This document shows positions 60,000 to 64,000 of a stretch of DNA of 64,000 bases, piece by piece. Below the pieces are notes generated by a model that worked only from the letters and a program-made list of their open reading frames with translations, was not told the origin of the DNA and ran no database searches. The stretch's first letter is position 1. Each line of letters begins with the position of its first letter. This stretch comes from Mangrovibacterium sp041596335 (lineage in GTDB: Bacteria > Bacteroidota > Bacteroidia > Bacteroidales > Prolixibacteraceae). Location of the stretch: the NCBI RefSeq assembly GCF_041596335.1, contig NZ_JBFHIT010000025.1, positions 1 to 64,000 of the forward strand. Reading direction: 5' to 3'. The position numbers were made by a program, and so were the translations under genes.

Positions 60000-60353
60000 C
60001 TATTTGATAAAACGATAGGTCACCGGATAGCGGTAAAATTCACCTTGCGATGCCTTCACGCTGCCAATCACAGTATATATCAGCGTATACAAACCAACCA
60101 CTGCCAACAGGAGTAATCCCACTGCGACAACAATCAGGATCGCCGAAACCACCAGGGCTATTGTCATTGTGATCTGGAAATTCAAAGACTCCTTCCCTTG
60201 ATCTTCTACAAAATCAAACTCGGCACGCTTGGTACTATATACGATGATGGGACCAATAATATTTCCAAAAGGAATAACGGCTCCTGCCAATGCCGAAAGA
60301 TGACACAACATGCCCCAGGTACGTTCATCCGGGTTTTCAATTATTCGTTCCAT
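60000..60353 (-). CDS. DUF4870 domain membrane protein
   Basis: 117 residues: a short soluble N-terminus (ENPDERTWGMLCHLSALAG), an amphipathic FVEDQGKESLNFQIT segment and about three membrane helices, the standard DUF4870 (Tic20-like) pattern. Function unknown. It lies 41 bp downstream of the MgtC/DUF4010 gene and may be co-transcribed with it. Confidence 0.82.
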   Translation of the reverse strand: MERIIENPDERTWGMLCHLSALAGAVIPFGNIIGPIIVYSTKRAEFDFVEDQGKESLNFQITMTIALVVSAILIVVAVGLLLLAVVGLYTLIYTVIGSVKASQGEFYRYPVTYRFIK

Positions 60354-60394
60354 ATAGCTATTTTTCAGGGTTTTAATTCATTGTATTCCAATCC

Positions 60395-61678
60395 TTAACG
60401 ATAAATATAGTAAAATACGACGGAAAGGATCAATCCGGAAACTATCAGCACCAGAAAATTCATCATCAACACTTTACGCGATGTCTTGCTGACCAACCCC
60501 CAGGCATAGATCATTTTCATGACATTGTTACTGTTGGTCGCGTTAATCACCGCCAGTGCCACCATCATGCTCAACAAACCTGAATTTTGCTGCAACAAGT
60601 ACAACAAAAACGGGTCTACATCGAACAATCCGACCACAAAGGCCAGTCCGGCAACACCACTACTCCCGTATTGCTCCATCACGAACTGCGTGATCAATCC
60701 AAAACCAACAAACAAAACTCCAAAAATTGTCGCTGTCTTCAACTCCAGCGGGTTCTTGGTATCCAACGAGTCAATTACAGCGTGATCCGGATCGTCCGAA
60801 CCGGGCTTTCGCAACACCAGCCGCGACAGGCCAAAAGCAATAAAAAACTGAAACAGAAATGGCACAACCAGTAATTTGCCAATCGCGCCGTTAAAAACAA
60901 AAGCCAACACCAGCACCCGCAAATACATCATCCCATTGGCCAACAAAATAGCCGATATGGATTGAATGCCGGTCCGCTCTGCTTTTTCCCTTCGCGCCAG
61001 GATAATTGTTGTGGCAGTGCTGCTATAAATGCCCCCAAGAAAACCAGTCAACAAAATGCCTGATTTCGGGAACACGAATTTTTTGATCAGATAACTAACA
61101 TACGAAACACCTGAAACGACAACAATCGCCAGCCAAATCTGATAGGCCGAGACAGGAATAAATTCAGCCAGATCACTGGTTGGCAATAATGGTAAAATGA
61201 TCCCTGCAAAAGCGATAAATTTGGCCAATGTGGTAAACTCCTCCTGCGATGCTTTTTCCGAAATCGTCCGAAACGTACTTTTCATCTCGGTCAAAATCAA
61301 GATCGCCACAACAAACGACAGAACCAACCAAATAGGCTGGGTATACACCATAATGGGCAAACAAAAAGTGAGCAACGCAAGAACAGAGGAGGTTAAGCCG
61401 AAATCTTTCAGCAGTTTTATTTTTTGAAAATACTGGACACTAATTAGCAAACCTAGTATGGCGAAACCAATTAAGAACGGAATGTGACTAACCTGATCAA
61501 ACAAATATAACACATAGCCGAGCAGGCCAATAAAAGCAAAGGTACGGTCGGTACCAAAAAGCTCGTTGTCCTCCTGCTTCAAATGATGACGTCGCTGCCC
61601 CATCCCAATCAAAAGGGAAAACAATAACACGAATACAAAGTTGATAATCTCGGCAGGCAAATAGTTCTCCAGATCCAT
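60395..61678 (-). CDS. MgtC/SapB and DUF4010 membrane protein
   Basis: 427 residues with about 12 membrane helices. The N-terminal MgtC-like part has the family feature FSLLIGMGQRR(HH) and RTFAFIGLLG; the remainder (about 170-427) is the DUF4010 domain with GGIYSSTATTIILARR and NATNSNNVMKMI. The role is uncertain; MgtC proteins are linked to magnesium limitation and ATP homeostasis. No signal peptide. Single or two-gene unit with DUF4870. Confidence 0.85.
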   Translation of the reverse strand: MDLENYLPAEIINFVFVLLFSLLIGMGQRRHHLKQEDNELFGTDRTFAFIGLLGYVLYLFDQVSHIPFLIGFAILGLLISVQYFQKIKLLKDFGLTSSVLALLTFCLPIMVYTQPIWLVLSFVVAILILTEMKSTFRTISEKASQEEFTTLAKFIAFAGIILPLLPTSDLAEFIPVSAYQIWLAIVVVSGVSYVSYLIKKFVFPKSGILLTGFLGGIYSSTATTIILARREKAERTGIQSISAILLANGMMYLRVLVLAFVFNGAIGKLLVVPFLFQFFIAFGLSRLVLRKPGSDDPDHAVIDSLDTKNPLELKTATIFGVLFVGFGLITQFVMEQYGSSGVAGLAFVVGLFDVDPFLLYLLQQNSGLLSMMVALAVINATNSNNVMKMIYAWGLVSKTSRKVLMMNFLVLIVSGLILSVVFYYIYR

Positions 61679-61934
61679 TAGTCGGGCTTTTTAACAAAGA
61701 TAGGTTTTAGGCCACCTGAAAGCAACAGTTCCACTCCCCAAACATATCCGAGCCTCCTTCCAGAACCGGCCTAAATGATTTTTCACTTTTTTGGGAGCCT
61801 CCCTTGCTCTATGGCTCAACCCCAAATATGCACCTCCAGACAATAAACGAATGCTTTTCTGCGGCGTTTCGTGCGGTTGTGTTTCACGGGCAAATTTCAA
61901 ATCTCAGCCGTGAAAATATTTCTGCTTGATAACA
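61679..61934. other. Intergenic region before the Rhs tip cassette
   Basis: No supported gene. A 69-codon minus-strand frame (61691-61900) starts with TTG and has no family features. The region ends in a run of eight G (61942-61949) at the junction with low-GC accessory DNA. Confidence 0.4.
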
Positions 61935-62677
61935 TAATCCCGGGGGGGGTACTTTTACGGGGTTCGCCTGATTAACAATCAAAATTTGCTGGAGCTGCTG
62001 CTGCTTTTGCAAACTACCAGACCTGGGTTGGGCAATTTTCATCGGGTAGTAGTACCATCAATAGTCAGTCAAGCCCGGAGAGGGCGAACACAATAGAACA
62101 ATTGGCGGCTTACATGCTTAAGGTTGAGTCAATGGGTCTTGAGGGATGGATGAATTTTCAAACAGCCAGCGGAAGTGATTATTACGTCGCAATCCAAAAT
62201 GGACAGTGCCGATTATATAATTTTACGCCTTATGTTGCCAGTTCCCAAGGCGGTGGAGATTATTCACTTTTCTTTAATGGCGAGACTCTTTCTGTAATGC
62301 AGGGTGATAATACTATTTATTCGACAGCTGCTACTTCTGGGAAAGGAGAACATATGAATAATCCGAATTCACAGAAAATATCTAATCTTGGTCCTATTCC
62401 AGAAGGAAACTACTTCTTTTATAACCATAAATGGAGTGAACAAACTAAGATTAGACAGGTATATAATATCATCGCTAGAAATGGGGATTGGGTTGACTGG
62501 AATGTGCCGCTTAATTATATTAGCTGGAAAGGACCTCGCACATTAAGACATAGTTTTTATTTGCATGGTGGTTTTTGGCCTGGTTCAGCTGGCTGTATTG
62601 ATGCTGGTGGTAATGTAGGAGATATTTACAATTACGTGAAAAATCAAGGTGTCACTTACTTAAGGGTTCAATATTAG
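61935..62677 (+). CDS. Orphan Rhs C-terminal tip with Tlde1/DUF2778-type toxin domain
   Basis: The long open frame starts after a stop at 61973-61975 and encodes Rhs-tail-like sequence FAGAAAAFANYQTWVGQF, then a domain of about 165 residues from about 62160. In it LFFNGETLSVMQGD, LGPIPEGNYFFY and LHGGFWPGSAGCIDAGG match the DUF2778/Tlde1 family, with the His-Cys dyad at H155 and C165 (counted from TTG 62102). Tlde1 effectors attack peptidoglycan peptides by L,D-transpeptidase-like chemistry. No ATG precedes the frame; just upstream in another frame lies GGYFYG, also Rhs-like (from about 61941), so the piece is a truncated, frameshifted tip without its delivery body. A membrane immunity candidate starts 1 bp after it. 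Confidence 0.65.
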
Positions 62678-62678
62678 C

Positions 62679-63056
62679 ATGAGACAAATTCTAACAACAA
62701 TTATTATACAAGTTATTTTTTACGTATTTATATTTTACCGAAATATGATACTTGAAGAATCACCTGTAATGAATGGAATCTTATATGGTCTGCTTATTTT
62801 GGGGCTGTCGTATTTTATATTCCATAGCTTCTATGCTAAAGCACATCGAATAAAAACGTATCTACTTAATTTATTTACTCTATTCGTGCTTTTGGAATTA
62901 ATGAATTATTATAGCTATAAACAAGGAATGCTTCCTAAATACCATGATGTTCCAACATTCTGGAGCTTTTCTATTGCTCTTATTGCAATAGCAATATATT
63001 TAGGCATACTGGCGTTTCTGGCGTATTTGATAAGAAAACTAAAGAAAGTTAAATAG
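62679..63056 (+). CDS. Candidate immunity protein, four-helix membrane protein
   Basis: 125 residues with about four hydrophobic helices (IIIQVIFYVFIFY, GILYGLLILGLSYFIFHSF, YLLNLFTLFVLLELMNYY, FSIALIAIAIYLGILAFLAYLI). I recognise no family. It begins 1 bp after the toxin frame, is similarly low in GC, and is followed by a terminator, the standard position of an immunity gene. A membrane location suits protection against a periplasm-acting toxin. Confidence 0.6.
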   Translation: MRQILTTIIIQVIFYVFIFYRNMILEESPVMNGILYGLLILGLSYFIFHSFYAKAHRIKTYLLNLFTLFVLLELMNYYSYKQGMLPKYHDVPTFWSFSIALIAIAIYLGILAFLAYLIRKLKKVK

Positions 63057-63063
63057 AAATGAA

Positions 63064-63088
63064 GAGGGTGTCGATTGGCACCCTTTTT
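63064..63088 (+). terminator. Terminator after the immunity gene
   Basis: GGGTG (63066-63070) pairs with CACCC (63079-63083), then TTTTT. Confidence 0.75.
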
Positions 63089-63205
63089 ATTTGCAGTATT
63101 TTGCTATTTCTTTTTTAGCAATGTCATATCCCAAATCTAAAGCTTTACGTAAATCGCTACACCCTTTACCCGCTCTTCGGGATATGCCAAAAGCTGGTAA
63201 TTGCT
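63087..63205 (-). pseudogene. C-terminal relic of a TPR/Sel1-like protein
   Basis: On the minus strand, ending at a TAA (63087-63089), the frame reads KGCSDLRKALDLGYDIAKKE and ends IAKYCK, a pattern common at the C-termini of Bacteroidota tetratricopeptide proteins (GAC.D..KA.ELGY.....I..YC). The frame runs back into the REP palindrome at 63206 and has no start, so it is a fragment. Confidence 0.4.
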
Positions 63206-63252
63206 GGTCAGGATTTGTAATCCTGACCTTGTTAACACCGGATTTGCAATCC
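63206..63252. repeat. REP-like palindromes, left side of the transposase relic
   Basis: GGTCAGGATT-TGT-AATCCTGACC (63206-63228) has perfect 10-bp arms; GGATT-TGC-AATCC (63240-63252) is a shorter version. Both share the core GGATT-N3-AATCC with the right-side copies. Confidence 0.8.
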
Positions 63253-63267
63253 ACATATACCAAATAA

Positions 63268-63444
63268 ATTGTACCTTCACGCCTATGGGAATACGCAATA
63301 GAATATCGCCGGGAAGAAAAGATGCCTTATATCCACTTCAATCCGGTCAAGGCCGAGTTGGTGGCAAATCCCGAGGAATATCTATACAGTTCGGCCAGGG
63401 ATTATGCGGGCGAAAAAGGATTAGTTAATATTGAATTTGTATGA
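63268..63444 (+). pseudogene. REP-associated tyrosine transposase (RAYT) relic
   Basis: The frame from 63268 to the stop at 63442 encodes about 58 residues ending in the C-terminal signature of RAYT/IS200-like transposases: MPYIHFNPVKAELVANPEEY, LYSSARDYAG, then GLVNIEF. The N-terminal catalytic HUH and Tyr motifs are missing, so it is a 3' fragment. Flanking palindromes with a shared core support the assignment. A different frame here (63201-63428) is a shadow. Confidence 0.8.
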
Positions 63445-63463
63445 CTGAGACTGTTTGTTTAAT

Positions 63464-63511
63464 CGGATTGCAAATCCGGGCTTACAAGGGATCGGATTAT
63501 AAATCCGATCC
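63464..63511. repeat. REP-like palindromes, right side of the transposase relic
   Basis: CGGATT-GCA-AATCCG (63464-63478) and GGATCGGATT-ATA-AATCCGATCC (63489-63511) are perfect inverted repeats with the core GGATT-N3-AATCC. Confidence 0.85.
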
Positions 63512-63533
63512 AGCCGCGTTGAACAATATTTGA

Positions 63534-63929
63534 GCACATCCGGAGGAGCAGGGGGTAGGACTATTAACAAAAGGTAGAGAACTTGTCGTGTGGGAATATT
63601 TAAGGCAAGCTAAATTCAACCGTTCATTATCTGGTAATTTTTCACAGCCAGTAAATCATTCATTACGAGCATTAAAAAACACAGGTAGAGTACTTGGTTA
63701 TACAGGTGTGGCTCTTTCAGGGGTTGATATGGCAGTAAATGGTGTTAATGTAAGTAATAGTCTAGACTTAATTATGGGAGGAGTTGCATTCGTACCTGGA
63801 TTTGGTTGGGCAGTTTCTGGTCTATACTTTGTCGGAAACCTTGGATGGCAAGCATATTCTGGAAATACAATTGGAGAATCCATTCAAAGCAATTTTACTG
63901 ACCCTAATGCATCTTGGAAACCTTGGTAA
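63534..63929 (+). CDS. Second Rhs-type C-terminal fragment with hydrophobic Gly-rich tip
   Basis: The frame is open from 63534 (after a stop) to 63929 without an ATG near its start; the GTG at 63588 would give 113 residues. It contains LLTKGRELVVWEYLRQAKFN and SQPVNHSLRALKNTGRVLG, which I take as Rhs-tail-like linker sequence, then a hydrophobic Gly-rich stretch (GYTGVALSGVDMAVNG, LIMGGVAFVPGFGWAVSG). Another frame just upstream reads STSGGAGG, suggesting a frameshift at the G-rich tract 63551-63555. Function of the tip is unknown; a membrane-active toxin is one possibility. Confidence 0.45.
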   Translation, partial: AHPEEQGVGLLTKGRELVVWEYLRQAKFNRSLSGNFSQPVNHSLRALKNTGRVLGYTGVALSGVDMAVNGVNVSNSLDLIMGGVAFVPGFGWAVSGLYFVGNLGWQAYSGNTIGESIQSNFTDPNASWKPW

Positions 63930-63939
63930 ATTAACAATT

Positions 63940-64000
63940 ATGAAGTTTTTTGATTACTCATATTATCGAATATGTGATTTTTATAAAAAGAAGAAAGATT
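63940..64000 (+). CDS. Start of a small protein gene, cut by the window end
   Basis: ATG at 63940, 10 bp after the preceding frame; the visible 20 residues are MKFFDYSYYRICDFYKKKKD. This start resembles small Bacteroidota multi-pass membrane proteins, and its position directly after a possible toxin tip suggests an immunity protein. Only the first residues are visible. Confidence 0.4.
   Translation, partial: MKFFDYSYYRICDFYKKKKD

Noticed and set aside
61691..61900. 69-codon minus-strand frame before the Rhs tip
   Set aside because: TTG start, no recognisable motif, and flanked by decayed sequence.
63201..63428. 75-codon plus-strand frame over the REP/RAYT region
   Set aside because: It begins inside a palindrome; the neighbouring frame carries the transposase signature instead.
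63206..63511. Repeated palindromes as a CRISPR array
   Set aside because: Copies are few, unevenly spaced, vary in length and flank a transposase fragment; there are no equal spacers or cas genes.
1..64000. tRNA, rRNA, tmRNA or known riboswitches
   Set aside because: I scanned the intergenic regions by eye for T-loop (GTTCRA) and riboswitch-like cores and saw none; a covariance-model search would be needed to be certain.

Overview
The window looks like a chromosome segment of a Bacteroidota member (class Bacteroidia). The grounds are family content and promoters: DUF4290 next to murA, DUF4494, DUF4831, a HAD-IGPD HisB fusion, split pntAA/pntAB/pntB, and promoter boxes of the TTTG...TAnnTTTG type instead of E. 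coli-like -35/-10 boxes. Shine-Dalgarno sequences are mostly weak. A placement near Prolixibacteraceae/Marinilabiliales is only an inference. I found no rRNA, tRNA or CRISPR array.

Layout. 1-4.2 kb: housekeeping (DUF4290 tail, murA, a TlpA-like thioredoxin, grpE-dnaJ). 4.4-14.6 kb: a complete histidine operon (hisG-D-C-B-H-A-F-IE). It is preceded by a His-rich leader peptide and a full attenuator, and is interrupted by purU, a thioredoxin-fold lipoprotein, a MITE-like repeat and an outer-membrane-like protein. 14.7-22.8 kb: an unusual cassette of two convergent operons. An exported glucan-water-dikinase-like protein plus an SxxK serine hydrolase lie on the + strand; a second SxxK serine hydrolase plus an ATP/ADP-translocase-like transporter fused to HEAT repeats lie on the - strand. 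23-38 kb: esterase, cytochrome c, typA, DUF4494, the transhydrogenase operon, a VOC protein, pepD, DUF4831, nnr and a POT transporter. 38.7-45.4 kb: a leucine operon (leuA-leuC-leuD-second LeuA-like-leuB) with an Ile/Leu leader peptide and attenuator. 45.5-61.7 kb: mixed housekeeping (cold-shock protein, ybaK, fasciclin lipoprotein, nhaA, DMT transporter, asnB, ychF, NrtR-like regulator, ECF sigma/anti-sigma/Spy-like operon, hisS, DUF4870, MgtC/DUF4010). 61.9-64 kb: a low-GC accessory patch with orphan Rhs tips. The first carries a Tlde1/DUF2778-type toxin domain with a membrane immunity candidate. After it come a decayed REP-associated transposase with its palindromes, a second Rhs tip fragment and the start of another small gene.

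How the parts work together. The his and leu operons appear to be controlled by the same logic: a ribosome stalling on scarce His or Leu/Ile codons lets a segment around the leader stop codon pair with the 5' arm of the terminator, so transcription continues into the operon. The most intriguing region is 14750-22775. An exported dikinase with intact ATP-grasp and phosphohistidine motifs would need ATP outside the cytoplasm, and its neighbour is a nucleotide-translocase-type membrane protein. I propose, as a hypothesis only, a periplasmic phosphorylation system fed by nucleotide export and working with two penicillin-binding-like serine hydrolases on an envelope glycan or peptide.
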